Shown here: one piece after another, positions 1-8,859 of the stretch
How the letters are laid out: every line of letters starts with the position of its first letter
Position numbering within the stretch: the first letter of the stretch is position 1
Assembly: GCF_000196175.1 (NCBI RefSeq)
Contig: NC_005363.1
Location: forward strand, 3,038,001 to 3,102,000
DNA: 64,000 bases
Direction of reading: 5' to 3'
Origin: Bdellovibrio bacteriovorus HD100
GTDB taxonomy: Bacteria > Bdellovibrionota > Bdellovibrionia > Bdellovibrionales > Bdellovibrionaceae
Notes under the pieces: generated by a model
The model's input: the letters and a program-made list of their open reading frames with translations, nothing else
Told to the model about the DNA's origin: nothing
Database searches by the model: none
Program-made: the position numbers and the translations under genes

Positions 1-1046
1 TGTGTTCGATTGTTCAGTTCGCGGCAAACAAATATCAGAAACCCGCGACAAATGAGAAGGTGGTCTTCTTCGTGCTGACGGACGAAGACAATTATCAAGG
101 TCGTCATTGTATGAATGATCTGGTTTATAACTATGACCGCACGATGTCTGTCGTTTATAAAAGAGTCAGCATTCCATTTACATTCACTGGGGTGGGCTAT
201 CGTGACGGAGTCAGCACAAACGTCGAAACGCGCACTTTCTATGGTTACAACTATCTGGCAAAAGGACAAAGTGAAGCAGGCTTGGCAGGACAGAACTGTC
301 AAGGCGAGGACTTAAAGCGTGTTCAGGACAGTATGGCTGCGCTGGTTGGCAAGACGGCCTCTTATAACGGGGTGAATTTCCATTTTAACGAGGTTCAGCT
401 GACAGAATGTAAATACACCGAAGTCGTTGCCACATACTATGTAGAGGAAAACGAAGGTTTAACGGATTATTGTTCTCAGGCCTATCGTGGACATGCGAAT
501 ATCATGGCTTATCTTGCTTCCATTTACCCAGGGACTGCTGCGACTCAGGCCTGTAAAATGACGGGCCCAACAGGGGTGCGCCGTGGGATCGTACGCTCGG
601 GGTATTTGCTGGAGGGCGGGACTGATATAGCCCAGAACTTCCTTCGCGATATTTCCAAGACGGCTCTGCAAGGAAACTACTTTATGGCGGTGGTGGGCAA
701 TACCCACGGTCAAAGCTGTGAGCTGAAAACGGGACAGTCTTATGCGGAAACCTTTGAACGCCTGCAAAGCTCCAGTCCTGGCGTTGTGCAGACCTATTCC
801 CTGTGTCAGGACGATGACGGTTATAAAAAAGCCTTTGATAAAATCGCTTCGTCTGTTTCGTATATCAGCCAGGAGTTTCCTTTGGAGATTCCAGAGGGCA
901 TGAAGATCCGCGATGTGCTGTTAAAGAGAAAGAGCGGTGCAGAGCTTGAAAAGGTCAAGGCCGATCAGTACGACGTGGCTGGTGGTAAAATCAAATTCAC
1001 CCTGAAACTTGCCAAGGGAGACAAGCTGACAGTCGTCGTCTTCTAA
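1..1046 (+). CDS. C-terminal part of a secreted Cys-rich, VWA-like protein (5' truncated)
   Basis: The reading frame is open from base 3 of the window, so the true start lies upstream and about 347 residues are visible. Early in the visible part a hydrophobic strand ends in an acidic turn (VVFFVLTDEDN), as in von Willebrand factor A-type folds. At least eight cysteines are spread through the protein, which fits an exported, disulphide-bonded protein. The last 60 residues read like a small beta-sandwich tail (EFPLEIPEGMKIRDVLLK, then GGKIKFTLKLAKGDKLTVVVF in pieces), a layout I associate with VWA-domain lipoproteins. The metal-site motif cannot be seen because the N-terminus is missing. The VWA assignment is an inference; that the frame is coding is certain. 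Confidence 0.6.
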   Translation, partial: CSIVQFAANKYQKPATNEKVVFFVLTDEDNYQGRHCMNDLVYNYDRTMSVVYKRVSIPFTFTGVGYRDGVSTNVETRTFYGYNYLAKGQSEAGLAGQNCQGEDLKRVQDSMAALVGKTASYNGVNFHFNEVQLTECKYTEVVATYYVEENEGLTDYCSQAYRGHANIMAYLASIYPGTAATQACKMTGPTGVRRGIVRSGYLLEGGTDIAQNFLRDISKTALQGNYFMAVVGNTHGQSCELKTGQSYAETFERLQSSSPGVVQTYSLCQDDDGYKKAFDKIASSVSYISQEFPLEIPEGMKIRDVLLKRKSGAELEKVKADQYDVAGGKIKFTLKLAKGDKLTVVVF

Positions 1047-1172
1047 GACGCAGAGAGGTCCCCGGAATTGGCCCGGTGACCAAACCTTGGACAGTGACCT
1101 TGGGTCCTATTGCAGCTCAGGTCTGATTTTAATGGCACCCGATTCGCAGTTGAAATGGTTCTGAGGTGCCCT

Positions 1173-2024
1173 ATGTCTTTTGCTATTCGTCCTATTCTTG
1201 GATTTCTGATCAGTGCTCTGATGGCAGCGCCTGCGTTTGCCAACAATGCTTCTGTGACATCAGCAACATCCGTGATACAAGCCCCGAAAAAGGACGGCCG
1301 CCGCTGGAGTGGCTTTATCAATTCCAGCTATTCCACCAATATGATCGACTATGAAGACGGCACCCGTGGGGAATCCATGGACTATATGGCCCGTTTCAAC
1401 CTTAAGCTGAACAACACTTTCACTGCCCGTGTACAGGGTGGTTATGCGCAAGACTTGAAAGACTCCCAGAACGACTCTTTCAGCAACACCACTTTCAGTG
1501 TGAATCGCACCCCGTTTGCCTTGGGTAAGCGCCTGTCCATGAACTATCGCGCAGGGTTGGTCGCCCCGACTTCCAAAGACGCTCAAAAAAGACAAAACAT
1601 GATCACGGCCCTGACAACGGGAACGACTTTCATTGTCAACCCGGACTATCTCATTTCGGGACTGGATATCACAGCGACTCTGGGTTTCAATCGCAACTTC
1701 CACCAGTATGAAACGGCTCTGGATGGATCTGTGAACACAGAATATTCATCGAACCAGGGTTTGTCCTTTGCTTACTCTTTTGCCAACGGCATTTCACTGT
1801 CTGCGGACTTCGTGCATATGAACACCTGGTCTTACCAGCGTGTGATGCGTGATTCTTTCGATTTCTCTCAGGAAATCGGCTATGAAATCAATCCAACCTT
1901 CTCGGTGGCCATGGGTCACACCAACAGCGGTTCGACGTTGAAACCGAATGGAACTGATTCCAACATCGAGATCCTGGACGAAGATTCTTCCATCGTTTAC
2001 GGATCCGTGACTGTTGTTTTCTAA
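1173..2024 (+). CDS. Outer-membrane beta-barrel protein
   Basis: This 283-residue protein has a clear signal peptide (MSFAIRPILGFLISALMAAP, cleavage near AFA-NN). The mature part is made of alternating aromatic/polar strands (for example FINSSYSTNMIDY, ARFNLKLNNTFTARVQGGY) and ends in VYGSVTVVF, with the terminal Phe that BAM-assembled outer-membrane proteins usually carry. The open frame extends upstream to a TTG at 1110. I chose ATG 1173 because GAGG lies 6 bases upstream and the signal peptide begins exactly there. It sits 8 bases before the secreted HAD protein gene and is probably cotranscribed with it. No specific transport family is recognised. Confidence 0.75.
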   Translation: MSFAIRPILGFLISALMAAPAFANNASVTSATSVIQAPKKDGRRWSGFINSSYSTNMIDYEDGTRGESMDYMARFNLKLNNTFTARVQGGYAQDLKDSQNDSFSNTTFSVNRTPFALGKRLSMNYRAGLVAPTSKDAQKRQNMITALTTGTTFIVNPDYLISGLDITATLGFNRNFHQYETALDGSVNTEYSSNQGLSFAYSFANGISLSADFVHMNTWSYQRVMRDSFDFSQEIGYEINPTFSVAMGHTNSGSTLKPNGTDSNIEILDEDSSIVYGSVTVVF

Positions 2025-2032
2025 GGGTCATC

Positions 2033-2824
2033 ATGAAACTGTGGCTGGTAGTTCTCATTCTGATTTTGAGTTTCCAGCCGCGGGCCCAAGCGCAAAGCCC
2101 GTCCCCCGGATTTGATATTGTTTTTGATATCGACTGGACCACCTTTTACAGCATTAAAAACCCTGACGAGCACAAAGGCGACCCTCAGCTGCGCACGGTT
2201 GAAGGCAACACCTATCGCCAAACTGATTTTTTACCTGAAATAATCGAAGCCCTGATGCATAGACATCCGGATGTGCGGATTTCGTTCTTCAGTGGCGGCA
2301 CCAAATCCCGTAACGAAACCCTTTTGTCCCAGGTGTATTTGTCCGACGGCAGATCCCTTTTGCAGGTCGCCCACCGCGTTTTTTCCAAAGACCACCTGCA
2401 GGTGGTTTCTCAGGATGAGACACTGTCTTTTCCATCCCGCTTTAAAAAGAACCTCAGCCTTGTGATGCCTGAGGCCCTTCCGGCCCGCACCATTCTGATT
2501 GACGATCAAACTGACTTTGCCGTGAAACCCCATAAAGCCGTCAGCTCTTTGGGGCTCTTTGACTATTTCAAAAGCTTCGATCCGTCTCTTGCCGGGAAAC
2601 CCTACGCTCCGGCCTCTTTCGAAGCCTGGAACATGGAAAGAAACAAAGCCTTGCTGTGGCTGGCCATGCTGGATACCGCGCTGGAAAACGCCCGCGTTCA
2701 CGGGGACCTGGCGACGGAGGCACAGATCCAGTGGAATCAGCACCCGCAAAACCGATTCACTCTGGAAAAGGGCCGTACTCTGATCGCCCACCCCAAAGCC
2801 CCTGCCTGCGGGCGCGTGTTCTAG
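2033..2824 (+). CDS. Secreted HAD-superfamily phosphatase-like protein
   Basis: The 263-residue protein starts with a signal peptide (MKLWLVVLILILSFQPRAQA) and then shows HAD-type motifs in order. FDIDWT has the nucleophile/acid pair at D32 and D34, SGGTKSRN is motif II-like, a Lys-bearing stretch (FKKNLS) fits motif III, and ILIDDQTDF is an acidic motif IV. These are the expected catalytic elements of a Mg-dependent HAD phosphohydrolase. An exported location suggests periplasmic or extracellular phosphate release, perhaps from prey-derived nucleotides or sugar phosphates (inference). The start is preceded by AAGGG. The gene follows the barrel gene by 8 bases and converges on the next gene with one base between stops. 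Confidence 0.65.
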   Translation: MKLWLVVLILILSFQPRAQAQSPSPGFDIVFDIDWTTFYSIKNPDEHKGDPQLRTVEGNTYRQTDFLPEIIEALMHRHPDVRISFFSGGTKSRNETLLSQVYLSDGRSLLQVAHRVFSKDHLQVVSQDETLSFPSRFKKNLSLVMPEALPARTILIDDQTDFAVKPHKAVSSLGLFDYFKSFDPSLAGKPYAPASFEAWNMERNKALLWLAMLDTALENARVHGDLATEAQIQWNQHPQNRFTLEKGRTLIAHPKAPACGRVF

Positions 2825-2825
2825 A

Positions 2826-3563
2826 TCACTTTTCTTTTTTCACCAGATTTTTCAGCTTCACATAGTACAGATTCTTGAACGGATCATATCCCAGGGAATA
2901 AGCCGTGGGATAGTGCCCGCTGATCATCACCTTGTCCGGCACCGGAATCAAACTGGCAAACCACGTTGTCGCCTGGATGAACTCTTTGGTCATCATCGGC
3001 TCGATGAAGTTCATTTCTCCGTTGTAAAACCCATAGATCATCGTGCTAGTAAACGGCTGCCCGTTGTATTCAGGCGAACGCGGATCCACCCAGTGCCAGC
3101 CCATCTGCGGAACCCCTGCCGGAGTCGGAGTATAAAATGGCGGAATCAGCTCGGGTGCGGGTTGTTTCAAACACACGGCTTCATCTTCACCCTGACAGGT
3201 GATCTTTTGACGGTCCTCGGAGCTCATCATATAAAAGTGAAAATCAAAGTGCGGACGGCCATAGACTGATTCTGGTTCATGCCCGTGCGGCATCCAGTCG
3301 AGCATCACATGATTGTACGGAGGCAACGCCATCGTCGTCGGCAGAGCCACCACAAAGACCTCAGGGGCATGTTCGGAAAGACCGTCCATAGCCTCCTTCG
3401 GGAAGGCCACCCCAATAGAAAGAGGTTCTCCCAAATCAGTGGTTTCAATGAAGGTTCTCACCTCCCCATTCCCCATCGTCGTTGGAGGTCCCCAGACCAC
3501 CACCACCGCATTCGCGCTGATTCCAAACAAAAAAACTGAAAGCCAAAGAGTGAGCAGCTTCAT
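2826..3563 (-). CDS. Exported TTHB210-like (DUF5602-type) protein
   Basis: This 245-residue protein has a signal peptide (MKLLTLWLSVFLFGISANA). The central part contains MLDWMPHGHEPESVY followed by RPHFDFHFYMMSSEDR, a His-rich block I associate with TTHB210-like/DUF5602 proteins, whose function is unknown. The later WHWVDPRSPEYNGQPF and MISGHYPTAYSLGYDP stretches add aromatic and His residues that could bind metal. The frame extends 11 codons upstream, but ATG 3563 is chosen because AAGGAGG lies just ahead of it and the signal peptide begins there. The gene is convergent with the HAD gene. The family assignment is by motif memory and moderate. Confidence 0.55.
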   Translation of the reverse strand: MKLLTLWLSVFLFGISANAVVVVWGPPTTMGNGEVRTFIETTDLGEPLSIGVAFPKEAMDGLSEHAPEVFVVALPTTMALPPYNHVMLDWMPHGHEPESVYGRPHFDFHFYMMSSEDRQKITCQGEDEAVCLKQPAPELIPPFYTPTPAGVPQMGWHWVDPRSPEYNGQPFTSTMIYGFYNGEMNFIEPMMTKEFIQATTWFASLIPVPDKVMISGHYPTAYSLGYDPFKNLYYVKLKNLVKKEK

Positions 3564-3853
3564 ATTCTTCCTCCTTGAAGATATACCCATAGCCAATCCC
3601 CAGAACCATTCCGAGACAAGATCCTGTGTAGGGAATCAGGTGTTTGCGGCGTCTCAAAATGAGAAACGCCCGAATTGTCCCCTGATCAAACTCTGGACAC
3701 CTTTCGGGGCTGAAATGCAAATAGTTCAAACTGAGGTGGTTTCACCGTGGCACCTTCAATGCATTTATATCCTCTTAGGAGAGAGTCATTTCCCGAAGAC
3801 CCTTATATTCGATATGGGTCCCGAGAGGTGACATTTTAGGAATGGAGAGAGTT
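3564..3853. promoter_or_regulatory. Divergent promoter region with a small hairpin
   Basis: About 290 bases separate the divergent TTHB210-like gene and the giant metalloprotease gene. I see no supported gene here. A short stem (GACCC...ATAT / ATAT...GGGTC with a bulge) lies at 3798-3820, about 30 bases upstream of the protease start, and may sit in its 5' leader. No promoter boxes are convincing enough to place. Confidence 0.3.
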
Positions 3854-6800
3854 ATGTCTAACAAGTCTCAATACGCAAAGGCCTTCACAGCCCTGCTGGC
3901 TCTGGCAATCTTTGCTACTGGTTGTACAAAGAAAAGGGACGCCGCTTTGCCGGAAGAAGCCCAGGAAAACATCTTTGCGATCAGTGACATCCCTGAGCTG
4001 CAAACTGAGAACTCTCAGTATGAAGTTCAGACTGATGACAGTCTCTCCACTCTAAGCCTGGGGGATTCCTCCAAAGCGACGGCGGAAAAAGGTGTGGTTG
4101 CGGTTCGCGACTCCCAGGTTCCAAAACGTCTTAAATATATGTTTAAAGGTCTGGAGATGTCAGGTCAGGCTGGCCAGAAGTACTCCATCACTTTCTCTGT
4201 TGATAAGCAGTTCGTGACAGCTTACAAAATCGTGACTGACACTGCTGAATTGTCCAACCTGGAAAAACACCTGGCTCAGGTGAAAGAGGAAGTTCAGCTT
4301 CAAAAGCAACTTCAGAAATCCAAAGACAACAGCAAAGCGAAGTCCATGGTGGCTTCCTTGAAAAAGATCCGTTCAGAAAAGCAGGCTCTTCTCTCCCAGA
4401 AGTCTGCTACTCTGCTGGTTCCTTTGTTCAAATTCAAAATCAATGGTTACGGTGTTTTGCAAAGAGTTAAAAATCAGTTGAATGAAGAGACCTCCACTCT
4501 TCGCATGAAAACAACTGATTGGGCTGATGCTACTCACATTCAGGTGTCCATCAACCCGGCGGACCGTATGCCAGTGGGTATCGACGCGGCTTCTCGCGGC
4601 GACCTGGACCGCACGTTCGTAATGAACAAAATCAACAACAAGTTGATGACTGCGGGCACATTGAACTCGGACTATCAGATTCCGGTGAACATGGAAAAAG
4701 ACACCCGCATCCTGACTTTGCTGGATGTGGATGCTTTGCATGTGTTCGAAGTGGGTCAGGTTGGCAAAACTGTCCTGACTGATTCCCAGCTGGCTCAGTT
4801 GAAATCCGGCGCTAAGAACTCCAACGTTCGTCAATGTACTGAAGACATCGTCAAAGCTCTTCCTGCGGAAGCCCAACAGAACTGTATCCTGGTTCTGCGT
4901 TACGATGTTCCAGTAACATATGTACGTCCGGAACTGCCAGTTGTTGACTACGAAGGCAACCAGGACGCGACGATCTCTTTCAAAGAGGTTCGTGCTGGTG
5001 ACTCTGTAGGTCTGGTTCAGATCGCACAAAACGTACAAGCTAAAAAAGTAGAGGCGAACACTCAGTTCGACCCGCGCACTACAATCAAAATTGCTGATGT
5101 AAAAGGCAAAGAGTTCTTCTATAAGCGCACGATCGAAGACGTGGCATTCTCTGCTGCTTCCCCAGGTCTGGCGGCTGGTATGGCCGGTTCTTTGACAATC
5201 GTTAAGTTCGACCTTGAAGAATCCCGCGTAGTGGTTCGTAAAGCGGACCTGATCGCTAACTACAAATCCGGCACGAACGCAGTTGATTACGAAGAACTGA
5301 TGTCTTTGCCGGTGAAATACCTGAAACTGGAAGAGAAGGACGCTACCGGCGCGAAATACGCAATGGCCCGCCTGGTTGAAACTTCCCGTAAAGATGCTGA
5401 CTACATGGAATTGGACTGGACGAAGAATTCTCTTCCACAGGACAAATCCCCATATGCTGCTATCTACGAAGGTTGCTTGACTGGCATCGCTGATGCTCAA
5501 GTGATGGACGTGAACATGAAACTGGATCAGGGTGTGTTGAGCTTCACTCAGCAGTACTCCACAGGTCTACGCTGGTCTTGCATCGGCGACTTCATGGCCT
5601 TTGATGATTACAACGGCACACCTGGTTACCAGGCAGCGGTTCGCGTGAAAGAGCGTGTCTCCTTCAAATTGAACGACGGTTCCACAGACAAAGCTTTTGT
5701 TGAATCCATCCCGTTCTCTGCTCAAAATGCAATGGGTTACGGTGTTTGGACTGTCGGTCAGGCGAATCCTGACAAAAACAACCTGCGCGGTCGCGAAGGC
5801 ACTGAAAAATCTTTGCCAATGGTTCACGACTTCAGAAACGGCAAGAAACTGGTTTACACAGTAACGGGTCTTCCGACTGACAACCCGGAAATGCGCAAGC
5901 TTTACATCGAAGCGACTGAAGAGCTGGTGAAGGCATGGAACTTCGCTTACAAACAGGCCTTCAAAGGTTCTGCTTTGCAGCGTGATGGCGACTATATCGA
6001 AATGCAAATCGCTGGTGAAAACGGTGTAGAGGCTCACTTGGGTGACCTTGATAAGAACATCATCCACTTCGAGAACAAACCGGCTGACCACGGTATCCTG
6101 GGTGTATCTCAAGTTGGCTTCAACCCTCGCTCTGCGATCGTGGTTGCGGACTCTTTGATCCTTTATGCTGGTAACATGCTACAAAGCGTGGGTGCGGACT
6201 TCCGCAACATGAAGATCAAGGAAAACTGGGACAAAATGAAAGAAGACTTCCGCGAACAGGCTCGCGCTCAGCTGGCAAAACAGCAGGCTGAAGAAGCGGA
6301 AGCAGCGAAGAAAGCCCAGACTCAGCAAGGCACTGCTCAGGATAAAGCTGTAGCGGCGACTCAGTTCACCCGCAACATGGTGAACATGGTTAAAGGTGCT
6401 CAGACTGATGTTAAATCCAAAATGAAGGCTAAAAACATCGGCGCTTCCATGAACATCCTGAAAGCGGCGGTGGCTGAGCGTAAATCTTTGGGTGGCGACA
6501 GCAACTTCAAGTTCTCTTCTCCACAGACTCAGGACGCCTGGATGAACAAAGTTCACAAGGCGTTGTCTGAGAAACCTGGCATGACTCCTCGTGAAATCGA
6601 GACAGTGATGGCTCGTGAAATGCTGGCGTCGAAAGGTTCCAAGCTGTCTGCTAAAGAAAAAGCGACTTTGGCTAAAACTGTAAAAATGGGTGAAATCCAC
6701 GCCAAAATGATGGCAACGATGCAAGATGCACCAGGTTGTATGAAAACATCCGCTGAACTGGCTGATTCCAGCTTCATCGCGATGCCATTCAACCAGGCGC

Positions 6801-8752
6801 TGAAAATCGAGATCATCAATACCCTGGGTCACGAGATGGGTCACTCCCAGGGCTTGACTCACAACTTCATCGCTTCCTTCGACAAGGCGAACTTCGCCAA
6901 TGAAGACGGCACTGAAAGCAAACGTAACTACTCTTCCATCATGGACTACCTGACTCCAGGCAAGTTCAACTGGGATGGTCTGGGTACTTACGACATCCGC
7001 GCTCTGCGTGCTTCGCACCTGGGCTTGGTTGAAGCGACTCCGGAAATGATCGCGAAACTTGAAGGCAACGCTGCTTCCAAAAAGCTTTTGGTTAACGGCA
7101 AGTACCTTCACGTCAGCACGATCAAAGCCAACTTCGCTAAGAATGGCTGGGCTAACTTCAACAAGTACCAGGTTCAGGGCGTTCTGAAAGAGTACATGTA
7201 CTGCACAGACAAAGACGTTGGTTACGAGCCTACGTGTGAGCGTCACGACTTCGGTACTTCCGCTCAGGAGATCGTTGAATCCAATATCAACGACTGGGAA
7301 AGCATGTACGTGAATTCGTTCCACTCCTGGGACCGTCTAGTGTTTGATGTTGGAACTTCCATCCGCGCAAGCTCCATGTCCTCTTACTACCAGTTCCGTA
7401 TGCGTAAGTTCATGGACGAATTGTTCTACATGCTGGTTGTTGACAACAGAAACCCTGCGATCCAGGACTACGTACAGGCTTCTTTGAAGACGTACCTGTT
7501 CTACACGCAGCTGATCAACACTCCGGATGCGAACTCTTTGTTCCAGAGCGCGGACCGCTTCATCGCGGTTCCTTATGAGAAGAAAGAAGTGAACGAAAAA
7601 GGTGAAGAGACTGGCAAGACTTCCATGGATGTGGCGATCGTTGAAAAACGTGCGATCCAGGATATCTCCACCACGAAAGACCGTCTGGACACTGTGGGCC
7701 TTGAGTACGAAAAAATCACGGCCATGGAAATGCTGACTATGAAGGGCTACCCTTCATACAAGTACTACTACAACAGCATCCAGTTCTCGTTCCTGGATTT
7801 CGAAAAGTACATCCTGGGCATGAGCGCTGAAAACAGCCTGTTCGTGAACACGATCACTGGCATGATGCTGGATCAGTTGCAGCCGACGTTCTCTAACGAA
7901 GACGTGACTTTGCAGCCAATCCAGGGTGAAAAAGCGACGGTGACAGCCTCCATGAGATTCTATGCTGGTATCTACGGCATCCTGAATCTGGAAGCGTCCA
8001 CTTTGCGTGACAAAGACAACTTTGCAACTCTGTTCAAAGTGGGTAGCAGCCTGGGTAAAGCACCTTCTGACAGAACTGCTTTGAGCCAGCTGGGTGTATC
8101 TGAGAAATCCAAAACACGTCTGAGCTTCTGGGCTTTGGACAACGCTTTGGCTTCCCAGACTTTGGTTGACGTGGCAGCTCAGAAAAACTTCTTCATCCAG
8201 AATGCCGAAGTACTGAACCCACTGATGCAGAACATGGCGATCCTTCAGCTTCAAAACCTTCTGTCCCAAGGGCAGATGGAAGCGAAACTGACTGAGGCGA
8301 AGACGGCTCTGACTGCGAAACTGAACGAGCTGAACAAGGATGGCAAAATCGTTTCTGCGGAAATGGTTAAAGCCAACCCGAACCTGAGCATTGAAAAACA
8401 GGTTGAGCTGATGGCTCAACTGAATGAACAGGTGATCTCTATCTCTGTAGCGGTTCTGACCAAACAACAGGGCGCTCAAGAGGCAGCAGGTGAACTGGCG
8501 GCTCAGACAGCTCAATTGGCAGAAGTTCTTCCTTTGCTGGCTCTGGACTTCAACGCTTTGAACGAAGCAATGAAAACTGCGGGCGAAGCTCTGAGCAAGC
8601 AGCAAGGTCTGGAAGTTCTGGCGCAACTGGGTGACATTTCTTCCCAGTTGGTTGATGGCGGCGGTCTGGAAGTTTCCTACGGCATCATCATGAAGAACCT
8701 TGAGTTCTTGAACAAGCTGACTCTGATGACCAACCCAGAGTACAACAGATAA
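3854..8752 (+). CDS. Giant zinc-dependent metalloprotease lipoprotein (metzincin-like)
   Basis: This 1632-residue protein carries a lipoprotein signal (lipobox FATGC, Cys24), so it should be lipid-anchored in the envelope or exposed to the outside. A canonical extended zinc motif, HEMGHSQGLTH (H993, E994, H997, H1003), places the catalytic centre in a metzincin-like domain. A downstream SSIMDYL stretch supplies the Met-turn region typical of this clan. The overall plan resembles large DUF4953/DUF5117-type zinc metalloproteases. Before the catalytic part lies a Gln/Ala/Lys-rich helical segment (about residues 800-870), and the C-terminus is rich in Gln/Ala coiled-coil-like helices (about 1420-1600). 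ATG 3854 is preceded by GGAGAG; an in-frame ATG 12 bases upstream has no ribosome site. It is monocistronic with a strong terminator. Digestion of prey or envelope proteins is an inference. Confidence 0.8.
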   Translation: MSNKSQYAKAFTALLALAIFATGCTKKRDAALPEEAQENIFAISDIPELQTENSQYEVQTDDSLSTLSLGDSSKATAEKGVVAVRDSQVPKRLKYMFKGLEMSGQAGQKYSITFSVDKQFVTAYKIVTDTAELSNLEKHLAQVKEEVQLQKQLQKSKDNSKAKSMVASLKKIRSEKQALLSQKSATLLVPLFKFKINGYGVLQRVKNQLNEETSTLRMKTTDWADATHIQVSINPADRMPVGIDAASRGDLDRTFVMNKINNKLMTAGTLNSDYQIPVNMEKDTRILTLLDVDALHVFEVGQVGKTVLTDSQLAQLKSGAKNSNVRQCTEDIVKALPAEAQQNCILVLRYDVPVTYVRPELPVVDYEGNQDATISFKEVRAGDSVGLVQIAQNVQAKKVEANTQFDPRTTIKIADVKGKEFFYKRTIEDVAFSAASPGLAAGMAGSLTIVKFDLEESRVVVRKADLIANYKSGTNAVDYEELMSLPVKYLKLEEKDATGAKYAMARLVETSRKDADYMELDWTKNSLPQDKSPYAAIYEGCLTGIADAQVMDVNMKLDQGVLSFTQQYSTGLRWSCIGDFMAFDDYNGTPGYQAAVRVKERVSFKLNDGSTDKAFVESIPFSAQNAMGYGVWTVGQANPDKNNLRGREGTEKSLPMVHDFRNGKKLVYTVTGLPTDNPEMRKLYIEATEELVKAWNFAYKQAFKGSALQRDGDYIEMQIAGENGVEAHLGDLDKNIIHFENKPADHGILGVSQVGFNPRSAIVVADSLILYAGNMLQSVGADFRNMKIKENWDKMKEDFREQARAQLAKQQAEEAEAAKKAQTQQGTAQDKAVAATQFTRNMVNMVKGAQTDVKSKMKAKNIGASMNILKAAVAERKSLGGDSNFKFSSPQTQDAWMNKVHKALSEKPGMTPREIETVMAREMLASKGSKLSAKEKATLAKTVKMGEIHAKMMATMQDAPGCMKTSAELADSSFIAMPFNQALKIEIINTLGHEMGHSQGLTHNFIASFDKANFANEDGTESKRNYSSIMDYLTPGKFNWDGLGTYDIRALRASHLGLVEATPEMIAKLEGNAASKKLLVNGKYLHVSTIKANFAKNGWANFNKYQVQGVLKEYMYCTDKDVGYEPTCERHDFGTSAQEIVESNINDWESMYVNSFHSWDRLVFDVGTSIRASSMSSYYQFRMRKFMDELFYMLVVDNRNPAIQDYVQASLKTYLFYTQLINTPDANSLFQSADRFIAVPYEKKEVNEKGEETGKTSMDVAIVEKRAIQDISTTKDRLDTVGLEYEKITAMEMLTMKGYPSYKYYYNSIQFSFLDFEKYILGMSAENSLFVNTITGMMLDQLQPTFSNEDVTLQPIQGEKATVTASMRFYAGIYGILNLEASTLRDKDNFATLFKVGSSLGKAPSDRTALSQLGVSEKSKTRLSFWALDNALASQTLVDVAAQKNFFIQNAEVLNPLMQNMAILQLQNLLSQGQMEAKLTEAKTALTAKLNELNKDGKIVSAEMVKANPNLSIEKQVELMAQLNEQVISISVAVLTKQQGAQEAAGELAAQTAQLAEVLPLLALDFNALNEAMKTAGEALSKQQGLEVLAQLGDISSQLVDGGGLEVSYGIIMKNLEFLNKLTLMTNPEYNR

Positions 8753-8767
8753 TCAAAAGGCTCTCCT

Positions 8768-8808
8768 GGCGCGGATTCCTCTCTCTCCGGAATCCGCGCC
8801 TTTTTTTT
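8768..8808 (+). terminator. Rho-independent terminator of the metalloprotease gene
   Basis: A perfect 12-bp stem (GGCGCGGATTCC / GGAATCCGCGCC, arms 8768-8779 and 8789-8800) is followed by eight T residues. Confidence 0.93.
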
Positions 8809-8823
8809 GCCCAAAATCCCAAT

Positions 8824-8855
8824 AAAAAAGGGAGGCTTCAAGCCTCCCTTTTTCT
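8824..8855. terminator. Bidirectional terminator between convergent genes
   Basis: GGGAGGCT (8830-8837) pairs with AGCCTCCC (8841-8848). It is flanked by an A-run on the left and a T-run on the right, so it can stop transcripts from both sides. It most likely ends the minus-strand PilZ gene. Confidence 0.85.
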
Positions 8856-8859
8856 TTTC

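Noticed and set aside
3313-3831. A 172-codon plus-strand open frame across the TTHB210-like gene start
   Set aside because: It is opposite a gene with a strong ribosome site and signal peptide, and its own translation is Arg/Pro/Ser-rich without a start signal.
6179-7324. Long minus-strand open frame inside the giant metalloprotease gene
   Set aside because: It is the antisense shadow of a clearly conserved protease with codon bias on the plus strand.
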